From Lateolabrax maculatus (taxonomy: Eukaryota; Chordata; Actinopteri; Acropomatiformes; Lateolabracidae): DNA of 64,000 nucleotides. Position numbers and translations under genes: made by a program. Each line of letters starts with the position of its first letter. Positions within the stretch are counted from its first letter, which is position 1. This document shows, piece by piece, positions 43,528 through 57,009 of the stretch. The stretch is taken from positions 23,081,501-23,145,500 of the forward strand of contig CM062205.1 in NCBI GenBank assembly GCA_031216445.1. Direction: 5' to 3'. Below the pieces are notes generated by a model. It had not been told where the DNA came from. It ran no database searches and was given only the letters and a program-made list of their open reading frames with translations.

Positions 43528-44230
43528 GGGTCAGTGACGGCTCATGTGCTCGTATCAGTTGTCGTCTGTAGATATGAAGATTTTATTGATGTGAAAATAA
43601 TCCCCAAAAAAGCATAAAAGCTGGAATCACTAGTGAGAGGCGTGTCCTCAAAACCCGAATGGCTGGAAGCTGAATGTGTTTTCTCTGCATCTCGAATATT
43701 TAGATGATCATACTTTGACTGACATATTTATAACCTTAAACTGCTGCCTGCATGTTGGGCAGCAGCTTAACTTTTGATGCAAGTTCTTTTAAAAAAGAAA
43801 AGTAAAAACTGCAGGGAGTATCGCAACTTTCTGCTTTTACATAAGCAAAGAAAATCATTCAAATGACGTTTTAAGAATGAGCAATAAAATTAGTTAAAGA
43901 ATACAATTAAATTCTGATAAAATGACATAAAAAGAAATACAATTAGAGTGATTTGAGGTGATAAAATACTGATCTATTTATTGCCTTGATGTGGCTGCTG
44001 AAGCTCAGATTTGAGTCCGATTAAAACACAGATTTCTAACTTTGGTTTTTGGTTTTTATAGTTCTGGATTCAAGCTGAGCCAAACAATTATTTCTGTCGT
44101 TTTCTTTATTCACTTGAAAGACATTTATTTGTATGCAGCTGTTTACTGTCAAAACACAGATAAAAGGAGCTCCTATTTTACTTTTTGATCCTACTTTTAA
44201 TTTAATTTCTCTCCTTGGTCGCTTCCCATC
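43100..44230. other. BRF1 5' intron: MITE fragment, (GT)n, unassigned
   Basis: A short 'agcggtgggagaagtactca' MITE fragment near 43,110, (GT)n at about 43,487-43,527, otherwise nothing recognised. Confidence 0.4.
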
Positions 44231-44257
44231 AGGCTTTGAGGCTTGCCGTACGACACC

Positions 44258-44441
44258 ATGAGCTCCAAGGTGTGTAAGAACTGCGGCAGCTCGGACATCG
44301 ATGTGGACCAGGCTCGCGGCGATGCCGTCTGCATGGGCTGCGGCTCCGTGCTGGAGGACAACATCATCGTGTCCGAGGTGGAGTTTGTGGAGTCGGGAGG
44401 CGGCGGGTCGCTGGCTGTCGGACAGTTCGTCGCCACAGATG
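44258..44441 (+). CDS. BRF1: BRF1 coding exon 1 (zinc ribbon)
   Basis: Acceptor 'cttcccatcag', 25 nt of 5' UTR, then ATG at 44,258 (context caccATGa). 61 codons plus one base. The zinc ribbon uses Cys6, Cys9, Cys25 and Cys28 (CKNC...CMGC), then GSVLEDNIIVSEVEFVES as in vertebrate BRF1. Donor g|gtgaga. Confidence 0.95.
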
Positions 44442-47400
44442 GTGAGAAGGATGAAACGGGTCACCTGCAAAAGGGAAAACTGCTCACATGGAATGTTTTC
44501 CACATAAAATAGAGGTTTTTACCAAATATAAATATAAAAGATGATTATAGAATCAGAATAAGATTTATTGCCAAGTAGGTTTTCACTTACAAGGATTTTT
44601 TCTTGGAGTATAACAATAGACATAAAAGTATAAAATATAGAAATATAAGAAAGATAACCAAGTACTAAAAGTTAAAAAGTAAGTGTAAAATGGAAAAAAA
44701 TTACATGAAATGAAATGAGATCATTTCTGATAAACTGAAGGATGAAATGTTACGTTATCGGTTGGGAAAATCCTTCCACTTCTTAAAGTGGCAACAGACA
44801 GATATTTTGCTTTCTCTTATCATTATGAAGTAAATGTTGGTTCGCAGTTTAATGGCTGTAGAGTAATGACACCGTCTGCGTTTACTTTGGTTTCCTGTAA
44901 GCGCCGCTTTCACTGCAATTCTGTCGGCCACTGGGCGCGATTGTTCACGGAAAAATTAAGGCTCGATTTCAGAATCAAATATAAAAAAAATAAGAAAGTA
45001 GAAGAACAAGTAGTGCAAAAGTCAAGAAGCTTAAATATAAAGAAATATTTACAATACAGAATTTGAAAAAAGTTTTCAGAATGGCGTGATCCGGTGTCCA
45101 ACAGTTGAAAAGTTGGGCGCTGCTGTTTTTCTTATGAAAAGTCGACTTTTTAGAGATACGTGGTTCTCGCAGGACGGCGACGCTACGAACACGTGATGAA
45201 CTTATAGACCATGTTGCACTGCTGCAGATTAAAATCTCCTCAACAGGATATAAAGGAGTTAAAATGAGCTCAACCTTATGAGTGATTTAATATCACTGGT
45301 GTATGGTGGCCAGCAGGGACAAAGAAGAACAGGCAAGAGAAATTGAGCTGAAACGTGACCTGCCAGTGTGAGCTTTATTGATTTATTGATTATCTGTTAA
45401 AGACTGATTTGACTGGACTTTGTTTCCTACAGTCTCTGCTGTTCTGATTGTATTTCTGTTTTTTGATTAATTTAAAATAATAAAATAGTTTATCCAGATG
45501 GCCACTGATGGAGACGTGTGATGAAACAAATGTCAACTAGAAACTTGAAGCCCCAAAAGTTGCTAAAATCTGTTGTTTCATCAGCAGTTTTGAAACAATC
45601 TCAACTCAAGGTCCCTTTACTAGTTGGTTGTTGAGCTTTCAACCATAACACAAGTTTTTCATCAGTTTGTGCTCAGTTTTGATGGTATTTTTTGGAGCAC
45701 TTTTACGGTTTTCTCGTCCGTGTTTTAAGTCTTAAAAGTGAACATCTGTAGTCTCATGACAACTGAGCCCCATTCGCTGAGGAAGAGTATGTGAGGGGGT
45801 CAAAAGCTCAAGTTAGTAAGTGGATCTTGAGTTGAGATTGTTTTTAAGAAAACAGTAAAAAGTATTGTATCGTAATGTGATTAATTTAATCATCCTGATA
45901 TTTTAATTTAAGCAGCACAAGATCTCAGTAAATTAGTGTTTCATAAAACTCTTAAATTAGCCTTTTTGTTTAGTTCAGTGTCTTTAAGTTAGAAATCCAA
46001 CATTTTTTGATGACCTGAAACAAATAACAATAAATAAAGAATGAAAAAAAGTGTGTCCACCTACAAAAGTCTCGTTGCCGTTTCAAAGAAAGTGATTTTA
46101 AAGACACTGAATGAAACATTAAAACGAGAACCATCAGTGTGTTTAGAAACGGCGGGTCTTATCTAACGCTGCTCTGCGAGTCACTGTGTGTGTGTGTGTT
46201 GTTCCACAGCTTCTTATCTGTGTGTAACATTTCCCTCCAGATTATGTTTGACCTTCAGCCTGCAGGACGTCTCGCTCCTGCTGAGTCTGCATGTTAGTTT
46301 ATCATCAGTGTTGCAGCTCCTCTGGCTGCCCACTAGAGGCTGCTGTCACTTCATCATCAACCTGTTCAGGACTTTAGTTATGAGATGATACATTTGTTTT
46401 GTATTCTGGCAAAAAAAAAAAGGAACTCTTACTCACACAATTAGTTGATTAAATGATTATTGATTTATTTATTTTTTGTCTTGAATGAAAAGCAGGCTCT
46501 TTACAAAAAAGTAAAGAAATTACACGACTGAGAGGAATCTGCGTGTGTTTTCTGTTTTAATGTCCCAGTAAGGAAAAGTAAAGTTATTCAGATTCATAGA
46601 CATGTTATATTTATAGTTGTTCCCCTCCTGATATGAGTCTGTCTGCTCTGTCTTCAGGTGGAGGCATCAACCCCTCGTTTGGAGATGCACACCTCAGTAG
46701 TGTGGGGAGGGAGTCGAGAGCTCAGACGCTGCAGAGAGGTGAGTGACCAGCGGAGGGCGCCGCATACCTTCGTTAAAGTCTGCATGAGCTTCTGCTGGAA
46801 ACTGCTCGTCTTCCATTAGTTGATTGTGTTGTCTCTTTAAACTTTGGTTTCTGTCTGTTTTCATTAGAAGAAGTCAGGAAATGTGGAAGTTTGGTAATTT
46901 TAAGCCACAAGTTTAAGGGTCTGGATCATTCATGCACATTTAATTTACAGATTTTGTTTGTGATTAGGTAAATCTAAGGAAATAAATCCCTTTTTAAGTC
47001 CGCTTTTGTTACAAAAGAGGAGATGAAGATGAAGCCACTTTTTCAGCCTTAGTTCACGTGCATTGATATATATTTTATTTAATCTTCACTTATTCTTTCA
47101 AATGCTGTCTTCTGAAAGCAGCTCTGTTGCAACTCGCCGGTGTTTATAACCTTGTCTGACGTGGAAGTCGAGTAATTAAAGGCTTCTCAGAGTTTTTAAA
47201 GCAGATCTACCTTGAATCTTTTCATCCTGTTTGTCCCAAGAACTCGTCTCATACAGTAAACGCTTCAGTTTTTCTGTGTTAAATCAGTGTTTTATTAGGT
47301 GAATGTTGATGTTGAAGCTTGTTTTACATAAAACCTGTCAGATACAGTTTTAATCATTTCTGTGGTGTTAGTTTGTTTGAGCAAATAAAAACGATGCGAT

Positions 47401-48130
47401 TTGGCTTCAGGAAGCAACAGTTCACACATCTGTCATCTTATGAGCAACTTCTGGTGCGTTTTTTAATGTGATGAGAGCAAGATTTTCACCTTCAGAGTTT
47501 AAAATGTGTTGCAGCTAGTTACCAGACTGTATCTGAATGTAAAGTCATAGCAAATTATTACAAATATTGGTTATTATTAATTATGAACTACCTAAAATCT
47601 GATTTGTTTTTGTTGATTGACGTGATACCTAATCGAAGACTTCATCTTCACTAGAAAGAGCCTTGTACTTGCTGCCTTATCTTCGATTTATGTGAAAATC
47701 TGTCTTAGTATTTAGGAAAATATTATGTTTATCATCAACTGTAAGATAAAATACAGATTAAATTGATTATTTTTAATCCAAAAAACATGTAGAGTAGCTT
47801 CAGAGCTTCTTTCATGTGGATTTGGCAGCTGGACAGTAAGACTTTAAAGTTTTTAGTTGGTCCCTGGAGGGACCCGAAGGGCCCTGTGGGTGTCCCCCGG
47901 ACCTCACACTGACAGGAGTTTTATCTCAACAACTGTAGTGTAGAAACACGTCAACAACGTGCAGAAAGAGACCATAAAAACAACGTCTCGGCTGAGGGTC
48001 GACAGGCAGAGAGCCAGAGCTCGGGGTACGCCGGCGGTTACCGCGGCGACGGCCGTCTGCTCCACCGATGATGTTTCAGGGACGGAGCTGCAGAGTCACA
48101 GAGCTGTCAGACTGCAGCAGACGCTGAGTA

Positions 48131-48174
<44 letters not shown>

Positions 48175-48317
48175 CGCGGGGGGGATTAGTCTAGTCACAG
48201 GGTGTGTGGAGGAAGATAGGATGAGGATCAGGGAATACTTCTGTTATATTCTGACTGTGTGCATGAGGAACAAAGTTGTGTGTGTGGAGGCTTTAAGATT
48301 TGTTTGCCTTGCTGTTT

Positions 48318-48365
<48 letters not shown>

Positions 48366-48753
48366 AAATAGGAGTCATATTACTGTCACACACTGCTTAA
48401 AGGAATATTTTTTGACTTCTGTACGTTAATATGAAGCTGGAGCCAGGAGACGTTAGCTTAGCTTAGCATGAAGACTGGAAGCAGAGGGAAACAGCGAGCC
48501 TGGTTCTGTCCGAATGAAGAAAAGCCACCAGCCGTCACTTCTAAAGCTCAATAAAAGACCTTTTTCACGGCATTTTGGCTTGTGAAAGTAAAAAAAAATG
48601 TGAAAAAGTCTATAAACACGATGTCTTATTTGTTTAATCCGTATTTTTAAAAAAAAAGCCTCCTGGCTCCAGCTTCATATTTATCGTGCAGACATGAAAA
48701 CGGTATAGATCATCTCGAAGATTTCCCAAAGTTTCACACTACTTCCTTTAAGA

Positions 48754-48795
<42 letters not shown>

Positions 48796-51395
48796 TCTGT
48801 GGGTAGATTAATGGCCGTCTGTGAGTCTGCAGGCGTCTGAGAGAGGAACAGCTCTTTTTCTTCTTCGTTTCTTTCTTTCTGTCCCCCAGAAACTTTCCCC
48901 AGCGGCCGTCTGCGCCTCCTCTGTCTCGCCGCCGACTGATTCATATCTGGGAGCCCAGACCCCGTCTCCTCCTGCACCGTATTTGTGTTGGGCAATAACG
49001 TATCGCCGGTCCCTCGCGTGTGTGTCCACAGTGCGCTGCAGTGTAGGCGTGATGACTGGAATATAAATGTTGCTTTAAAACCGGCTCCAGGCAAAATGTA
49101 TGTGTGAAAACACACTTTGTCTGAACAGTCTGAATCACAAATTGGAGCTGCAGTAAGAAAGTGAGGATCGGATTCCCATAAATCTGGATGTGGAGCTGGA
49201 AGGTGTATGAATATATTGATACAGCAATATGAGGCAAGATATCATCTGGGATTTTAGTTATTTTAATATTAACAATAAATCAAATGACTGTAATGTGAAA
49301 TGAGTCGCTCGTAGTGAGAAACCCGCAGAGAATTAACACCACCTCTGCATCTGTGCTGAGCTTTTTGGCCTCTTTTAGCTCATAGTTTTGGTTTAGCGGC
49401 TGCTTCAGTGTCAGTGTTTCTTCCAATTATTATTTTTTCATTAATAGTCAGTATATTAAATGTCAAAAATTGTGAAAAAATTGTCACCGCAGCTTCCCAG
49501 AGGCCACGGTGACGTTTTCAGACGTCTTGATTTGTTAAAATATTCATATATCTTTGATATATATATATATATATATGAATGATAAAGAAAAGCAGTATTT
49601 CCCAGAATTTGTGCTTGAAAAATAATGGAAACGATGAATCAACTATCAAAATAGTTGCGGATTGATTATTTTTCTGTTAATTTAATACGAATAGTCCCCT
49701 CAAGCAGGATTTGTAAACTCTTTTACAAATTATTTTTTCATCCACCATCATATTCATATTAAAATGAGACCATATCGCAGACTTAGTGTGGATCAAACCT
49801 TTATGTGGTTGTTATCAGTCTCCTCAGTGAACTGTTGGCACCTAAATTAATAAATGTATTTCCAAAAATGTCTATTAACGATAATAACTTCCTTTAAGTC
49901 ATCACTTGAGCTTTTAGCAACCAGAACAAAAGATGTCTGTTGTCATTTTTGTGATTTAGGAAGACTAACAAAGTTTTCTAAAGGAAACTACATCAGTGGT
50001 TTGACGGAAGAATCTAAACTCAACGTCCACTTACTAACTTTCTCGAGAGCGTCCAGACCGCCCCAGTTGAATCTGTTGCTGGTTTTGTTCTGGTGTTCAC
50101 AGACCGCTGATGTTCGTTTCCTGTGTTTCGACATTATTTTATCCAGCTAATATTCCCAAGGTGAAGAACTCGTCTTATATGATGAAGAAACATGAATGAC
50201 CTGTTTCTTCTGGGTTTATCTGGACTGCATGTGTGTGGCTGGCGATGTCCTGATGATAATGGCCCATGTCCAAACACGCCATAATTTACCTGTTTTCTGA
50301 TGCAGGTGTATGTAGGTGCTGTATAAAAAGCTCCCCAGATAGTCTCATCAGATCCTCTGGATGTATAAATACCACTTTGCTTCAGGGTGTCCCAGTTTAT
50401 GTTCATGTAAATGTTATGAGGTGTTGTTTATTTATTTAGAGGCTCCTATTAAGGAATCAGTCGCTGCTTTTAGGTTTAACTTGGAGAGTCTCGTAAAGGG
50501 CAGCAAACTAAGTTTTTATTTTTTAAACCCGGGAAGAAGAGTCCTAATTAGAGCTGCAGCGCAGAGTGTCTGCCCTACTTATCATCATCTGTGACACAAA
50601 CCTGGTGGAAATTAGGGTAGAAATTTCCTTTTTTTATCTTCACAGTAGCTGGTTCAAACCAAACTGCACAGACCAAAGCAACAGATAATTTTAATGGATT
50701 CAAATCGATCAATGGAACAGGAAGTTACACAGCACAATTGTTTACAATCAAGTACAGAATTATGAAGCTGAACTGTATTAAAAAATGTCAAATGTTCTGA
50801 TCTTAACTTTTTTTCAGCAATATCTGAAGATCAATAACATCGAAAGTAGCTGTTAAAGTAACAATCTTGATTATCTTTATCACGAGGGGAAATTATTGTG
50901 TCACAGTTGCAGTACAAAGTAGGAAAGAGTGTAAATCTAAAATATCGAACAAGTATCTAAATCCAAAATATACAAAATATATAATATAAAATCCCAAATA
51001 TTCACAATCAGCTGTTTAGAAAACACTCTTGTTACAAGGTCCATTTAGTAGAACTTTTGACCGCATCATGTGATCTTCATCAACAGATGGAAATGTAGAT
51101 TTCAGTTCTGTAGATTATCTGAGCACTTCTCCTTCATGTTGTCTTCAAAGTGTGAACGTGTACATTTGTATGACAACTGGTCAGTTTTTCACCTGCTAAA
51201 CAGAAGATCAATGTGATGTCATTGAAAGCTCCAGAACTGCTGCTAAATGGACGTCGTGAGAGAGTTTTCAAATGTTTTCTCGTCTTCTGAACTAATCATC
51301 TTCATCTGGGTCGCTGCAGTAGCTGTGTGGACTTGATTCCACTGAGATAATGAGAGACAGATTCAGAGCAGAAAACTGAGATGCAGACGTGGTTT

Positions 51396-51483
<88 letters not shown>

Positions 51484-51656
51484 GAAATCCTCTGGTTTCA
51501 GATCTGAAAGTGTGTTGAACTGAACAGCATGACGAGACGCGATGAGCTCAGAGTGTCTCACATTCCCAGACACACAGGCTTGTTTGTATGAGAATAATCA
51601 ACATGTTGAGCTCATCCGAGGTCATGAACCCCACACACATACACACACACATACAC

Positions 51657-51689
<33 letters not shown>

Positions 51690-51808
51690 TACACATACAC
51701 ACATACACATACACACACACACATACACACACACATACACATACACACACACATACACACACACATACATACACACACCTACATACACACACACACATAC
51801 ACACACAC

Positions 51809-51847
<39 letters not shown>

Positions 51848-54276
51848 TACACACACACACCTGCAGCTCAATAGCAGTAATTACAAACTCCTTTGTCTCG
51901 TGTCCACCTGCTGCTTCACCTGAACTGCTTTGGTTGGTGTGTTGTTGTTGTTGTGTTGTGTGTAATGACATCATTATGCCGGCGTGTGTGCTCACATGTA
52001 AATTTGCACACATGTGTATAATGGGTCCCTCGTGCTTGTCTGCAGGCGTGTGTGTGTCCTCACCTGTTTGCAGGCGGTAAGGTTCATGTTGGGTTCAGAC
52101 CGCACCACATTTACGTCTCAATGCTCATTATGTCCGATTAGCTGATCATAACACCTTAGATTCTTGCCATAGGGACACCTGACACGACAGGTGAACTCTG
52201 ACCAATCACAGCGTGATGTTTTTCATTAACAGCATGTCATGCAAATGAGATCAGACAGGAAGAGCCTGAGGCCGACTGACTCTGGGATCAGGAATCTCAC
52301 CAGCCAGAGACATGAACCATGTAGTAGATGTCAAACTAGACGAGAGGAGGCAAACATTATATTGATATAGTAAATTCTCAAGAAAATCAATCAAGAAATT
52401 ATTAATGGATATTGTCACGGTATAAATAGTGTGGCAACATCTCAACATTTTTTCCAGACATGGTCTTGACCAGATGTCTACATTACACAACGTCCCCCTT
52501 ATGTTTACAATATTCACATGCTCATGAGAACATTGAAATAGTTATTGGACGCCGTTAAGAGACGCCATTCTGCCACCTGATGTCTCTCAGGTTGAGCCCT
52601 TCATGTTCTGTCAATCCAGACATTACTGGTTGAACCCAGACATGTAACATGAACTGTACAAAGATGTACGCAACTTTATTTAGGACAAGCGTGTGTTTGA
52701 GTTTAATGGTCAGTTGTGTCGGTTGCATTTTGTTGTATTTGATTTTTGATTCATGCTGGTGGTGTTGTTGTTGGGCACCGTGCTGTTTGACATTTCTCTT
52801 TCATTGTAATGTTGTTTATCCTTTTTTTAAACCTCTAATCAGGCCAAAATGTCCACTTGTACGCAAGATTTCCAAGCACATTTAGGCACCCAGAGGAACA
52901 ACCTTAAACCTTCTGCACTCTCCATGAACTTTCTGCCTAAATATACTGTTTGCAGTCCTTGTTTTTCTTCTTTTCTATATTAATGCTTAAATACTTGTAC
53001 ATGTTTTAATGAAAATGGTCGCAATGTTTCTGTGAACTGACGTGTTTTTTTCATATTTTTGTGTCTTTTCAGCAAAACAGAACATCAACACTCTGGGTCA
53101 CCTGCTGCAGATGAACAAGCACTGTCTGGACACGGCCTTCAACTTCTACAAGATGGCGCTCGTCAAACACCTGACCCGCGGCCGCAAGTCCTCCCACGTC
53201 GTCGCCGCCTGTCTCTACATGGTCTGCCGCACCGAGGGAACGCCACGTATCCTTACCGTTCATTCTCTGCTCTGATAAATAGTTTTACAAATGTTTAATC
53301 AGTCAGAAAGTACATTCAACGTGGAGTAAATCACATAAAAAAGATGCTCTTTATAACTGAAGAACGTACGTCATTATAATCAAAGTTAGACGTTTTCGTT
53401 GTCTGTGTCCACGGTAACAGTACAAACAGGAACTGCTAATAGCTAATTACTGATCTATAAAATATCAAGATAATCAAGAAAATGCGCATTAAAAATGTTG
53501 TGTATGAATTCCTTGTTTGGTTTTAGTTTTGTATCACGCAAAAACCAAGAAAAGCATCAAATATTCATATTTGAGAAGCTGAAAACAAGTGATTATTTTT
53601 TTATTTTCTGCTTAAAAAATGACAAACAATTGCTTAATTATCAAAATAGTTGCTGATTAATTTTCCGTTGATGTACTTATCGATTAATCGACTAATTGTT
53701 TCAGCTCTATATACCAGTAGCCTGTAGACAGAGAAAGAAACATGCATGTGTCAGTCTAATCTAACGTTGTAACAAAGTGGAAAATTCATCTCTGAAAGGA
53801 AATCTGATTAAAGACTTCCATAAGTGAACAGCTGCGGTTTCCTGCATGCATGAGGAAACCCTTTTTATTTAATCACACTTGTAATAACTGAACCAGTTTG
53901 GTGTCTGCTGAGACAAAGTTGCACGTTAAATTCACCAACCTGCACCCTAAACTGATGGAGGATGGCACATCAAAGTATGCAGGTTACTTTTTGATGTGAG
54001 CGGAGGCTTGTCTTTCTTAATGTTTCGTAATGTGCTAACGGCAGCTTATTGAAGTCGAGAGTGATGTGTCACCGTGGGGATAATGAGACTTTTAGGTTCG
54101 TCCTTTTTTCATAAGCAGGGGCGGCTCTTTTGGTTTTTGTTGGTTTGCTCCTGACTCACTTCGCCTCCGAGGATGATTGTGTTATATAACGGCAGCACAG
54201 GACGGCCGGGATAGGTTTACCTAATGAACGAGGAGCGAGGACGGTGTAATGCCTTCCTGCTGCATTGTTTACCGGG

Positions 54277-54329
<53 letters not shown>

Positions 54330-55874
54330 GCCTGTCTGTTTGTGCATGTTTGGAGGAGTGAAGCCGGGGTAAAAATAGCTCAGCTCGCTTCCTTTTCCAC
54401 AGCTGGGTGAGTCTGTAATGTCGTCGCAGGGGAGAATCAGGCACGAAGGCAGTAGGAGAACAGAGTGAAAAGGAAACGTCCGTCTAACCTGGAGTTTAAT
54501 TTAGGGAAACCAAACCGCACCACAAACCGGACTCTTCTGGATTTCTTAACTTCTTTCCTTTCTTTCACCTTTTTGCCTTACTGACCTTCCTTCCACCTTC
54601 TTTGTACTTAGCTTTCCTTCCTTCCTCCCTGCATTTGACCTTAATTTGCATTTACCTCTCTTCTTTTGGAGGGATATTATCCCAAACACTGATACAGACA
54701 TGTATGTATCCATTAAAACAATCAAGTCACAATAAAAATACTATTACTCCATCAATCAAGTATGTCAGTTCATGGTCCAGCTGTGGAAGTTACTATGCAG
54801 GAACCTCATCAATGACAGTCAATCATTCATACTTGGTTTGTTGATGCAGTTGGTAGCCTCTGTTCTGTTGATGGTGATATTCTTTTATCTTACCTTCTGC
54901 ATCTTTGCTTTCTTTAAGAGTATTAATTATTTTAAGGGTTTCTGTTTCTGAGCTCTGAAACATCGCTAAGAAGTCGTCAGACAAAGCAACACAGACAGAA
55001 CGATGTTATTGTTACTGAAAGGAATGATGCCCCAAACTGTAAAACCCAGAATTACCTTTTAATTCTTCTACTATTTCCTGTCAGGAGAAGAGTTTAGGTC
55101 AGTTTCCTCTGAAGGAAACGCGCCCTTGTTCGACCCAGTGGATCCCAGTGTGAACGAGGCAGCGTGGAGGCCGTTGATCCGCTTAGTGAAGGTCTCGTGT
55201 TTACGGTTGTTTTATGATTGTGGGGATGATATATTTGTAGAAACTGGTGGGAGGCTTAAAAATTTCAAAGATTTTTTGAAGTGAGAGCTTGTGGTAAAAT
55301 TACTGTTTTTGTCACAGTACCTTTGACAAAAACAGTAATTTTAACTGGTTGTTGCTGTTCTACCGCGGCCTCCATCGGTTAGTGTGTTTGTGTTATTGTG
55401 TGACTTTGGTGTTTTAACACTTTAGTTTGGATTCGAAACTACACACAATAGCACAAACAAACTAACCGACCAAGGCTAAAGTATGAAATGCTGGGAGAGA
55501 CAGAGGAGTGGCGGATATTTAAATAAGTGAGTTATTGAGATCCGTCCTTCCTGTTGCACCGAATAAGGTATAAGGTTTATTTTGTCCTCAGTGGACCCAG
55601 ATGTGTTGAAGGACTTGCTGTCGTTTATTTTCCTGATTAAGGGAGTTGCCTGTAATCTCCAGACGGCGTGTGCTGGGATTATCTTTTCCATTTCATCTGC
55701 CCCGCTGCTAATTCCATTGTGAGGCCTTTTTCAGCGGAGCCCCGGCTTATCCGCCCCCGGCAGCCTGGAGACAGGTGCGCCCGTAACCACGGAGACGCCG
55801 TCGCCACGGAGACCAACTTGTCCAGGCGGGTGCCGGTCGCTGGGAGGGTGGGACGTCCAGAGGGTGATGAGGCA

Positions 55875-55929
<55 letters not shown>

Positions 55930-56802
55930 CGACAGGTCCGTCAGTGTATCCAGAAGTCTCGTCTGGTCAGAGGTGACGGTTTCAGTGTCTCATTAGATTT
56001 ACTGTCACAGCTGCCTGAGCTCAACATGTTCCACTTGTTTTGTTTGGTCGGCGGCGTAACACCGGTGTCCACTGTGCAGGTGCAGAGTCGGAAAATACAC
56101 TTGCCTCTTTTTATAAATTTAACTTTTTAAAGCTTAACTCGACTTGATAACAGATCCTGAACTCAAATATCTTAAGTCAGTTTGTATGAATCTTCCCAGA
56201 ATTTAACAGATCCACATGACATTTGTCTGGAAAGACGTTATACAAGTTACTTTACTCATTTTAATGTAGGCTCACTGTAGTTTAATATCTAAAAAATATA
56301 AAATGACATAAATATGTGGTTGGTCTATTGACTGATACTTTATTAAAGGATTAGATGCAAAAAAATTTGATTAGGTCCTAAATACCTTTTTGATTTGAAG
56401 GTCAAATCATAAAATTAGTCACTTAATATGAAGGCTCTTGTTCTGTTGCCCGTTCAGTAATTCATCCATGTTGTTAACATTAAACAAAAGTGATCCATAC
56501 AACTGTGATATCTTTGCTCATTCTGATTCATCACAACGAGTCCAGTACAAGTTCATACCAGGGTTTGAGTTTGTACACTAATGGGAAACTAAATTTACGT
56601 ATACTTTGAGTTAATTTTTATTTTGTTTGTCATTTAATTTGAGCAGCGTGAAGTCTTACGTGGGTTTCCCTGTCAAGAAAATGAACTGAACTTTATATTT
56701 GATCTGATCTTTCTGTCTCTCACTGAACTGTGATTCTTTTGGTTTAGTCGCCTTAACCAGTTTTTCTCAGACATGCTGCTGGATCTCAGTGATCTCGTGC
56801 AG
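44258..56802 (+). CDS. BRF1: BRF1, TFIIIB subunit (5' part, exons 1-4)
   Basis: BRF1 is the TFIIB-related subunit of TFIIIB, which with TBP and BDP1 places RNA polymerase III on tRNA and 5S gene promoters in the nucleus. Four coding exons are seen: 44,258-44,441, 46,658-46,738, 53,073-53,246 and 56,771-56,802. The joins between exons 1-2, 2-3 and 3-4 are phase 1, and exon 4 ends in phase 0. Together they encode 157 residues: an N-terminal zinc ribbon, the linker with GRESRAQTLQR, and the start of the first cyclin repeat. The rest of the core and the C-terminal Brf1 homology region would lie beyond the window; no following exon is visible up to 64,000. The introns are large (2.2, 6.3 and 3.5 kb, then over 7.1 kb). 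Confidence 0.93.
44550..45072. repeat. Dispersed fish repeat (AATAAGATTTATTGCC type)
   Basis: 'agaatcagaataagatttat' to 'tatttacaatacagaatttg'; a related copy is at 58,325-58,505. A unique segment (about 44,700-44,940) seems to split it. Confidence 0.5.
45073..46640. other. BRF1 intron 1
   Basis: No exon, RNA gene or clear repeat seen apart from short A/T runs and a GTGTGTGT tract at about 46,187. Confidence 0.5.
46658..46738 (+). CDS. BRF1: BRF1 coding exon 2
   Basis: 81 nt, phase 1-1, acceptor 'gctctgtcttcag', donor gtgagt. Encodes GGINPSFGDAHLSSVGRESR and AQTLQR, matching the linker between zinc ribbon and core (human has GKESRAQTLQN). Confidence 0.93.
48132..48173. repeat. (GT)n microsatellite
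   Basis: About 42 bp of GT in BRF1 intron 2. Confidence 0.95.
48320..48363. repeat. (GT)n microsatellite
   Basis: About 44 bp of GT. Confidence 0.95.
48396..48753. repeat. Palindromic fish MITE-like element
   Basis: Starts 'tgcttaaaggaata' and ends 'tacttcctttaag'. Just inside each end are 'aatatgaagctggagccagg' and its inverse 'cctggctccagcttcatatt'. Internal 'gttagcttagcttagcat' is a hallmark of a very common percomorph repeat. Confidence 0.7.
48754..48793. repeat. (GT)n microsatellite
   Basis: GT tract abutting the palindromic element. Confidence 0.9.
49430..49690. repeat. Dispersed fish repeat (ATTAATCGAT type), with (AT)n
   Basis: 'gaatcaactatcaaaatagt' near 49,635 matches the 53,640 copy; (AT)n at about 49,556-49,577. 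Confidence 0.45.
51399..51481. repeat. (GT)n microsatellite
   Basis: About 82 bp of pure GT, the longest uninterrupted one in the window. Confidence 0.95.
51632..51861. repeat. Compound (CA)n(CATA)n microsatellite
   Basis: About 230 bp of mixed CACA and CATA units, about 150 bp from the opposite-phase (GT)n at 51,399. Confidence 0.95.
53073..53246 (+). CDS. BRF1: BRF1 coding exon 3 (first cyclin repeat)
   Basis: 174 nt, phase 1-1, acceptor 'gtgtcttttcag'. Encodes KQNINTLGHLLQMNKHCLDT, AFNFYKMALVKHLTRGRKSS and HVVAACLYMVCRTEGTP, the start of the first TFIIB-type cyclin repeat. Donor is c|gtatcc, weaker than consensus. Confidence 0.95.
53520..53712. repeat. Dispersed fish repeat (ATTAATCGAT type)
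   Basis: Ends in 'cgattaatcgactaattgtt' plus TCAGCTCTA, typical of this family. Confidence 0.6.
54282..54327. repeat. (GT)n microsatellite
   Basis: About 46 bp of GT. Confidence 0.95.
55877..55927. repeat. (GT)n microsatellite
   Basis: About 50 bp of GT. Confidence 0.95.
56771..56802 (+). CDS. BRF1: BRF1 coding exon 4
   Basis: 32 nt, phase 1 in and 0 out. Acceptor 'gtttttctcag', donor gtaagt. With the last base of exon 3 it encodes HMLLDLSDLVQ, almost the same as vertebrate BRF1 (HMLLDLSDLLQ). Confidence 0.92.
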
Positions 56803-57009
56803 GTAAGTTTCAACACTACAGTCAATTCAGTCGATATTATTGTCAATATTTACTGGTTTATTTGATTATTGGGACAGATACAGTGTATATATAGACAAAC
56901 TGGAGACAGCGATCTGATGCAAGTATCACAGTGTTTATAGCAGATGCCAGTTTGCAACACCCGTCCCTACAAGGCTTTTATGAAGATAAGAGATAAAAAC
57001 AGTGAGACT

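Larger units (their letters stand above)
46739..53072. other. BRF1 intron 2
   Basis: 6.3 kb; contents are the microsatellites and repeats listed separately. No splice-consistent exon with homology to a known protein was seen. Confidence 0.6.
53247..56770. other. BRF1 intron 3
   Basis: 3.5 kb with an ATTAATCGAT-type repeat (about 53,520-53,710) and (GT)n tracts at about 54,282-54,327 and 55,877-55,927. A GC-rich patch lies at 55,700-55,860. No other gene seen. Confidence 0.55.
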
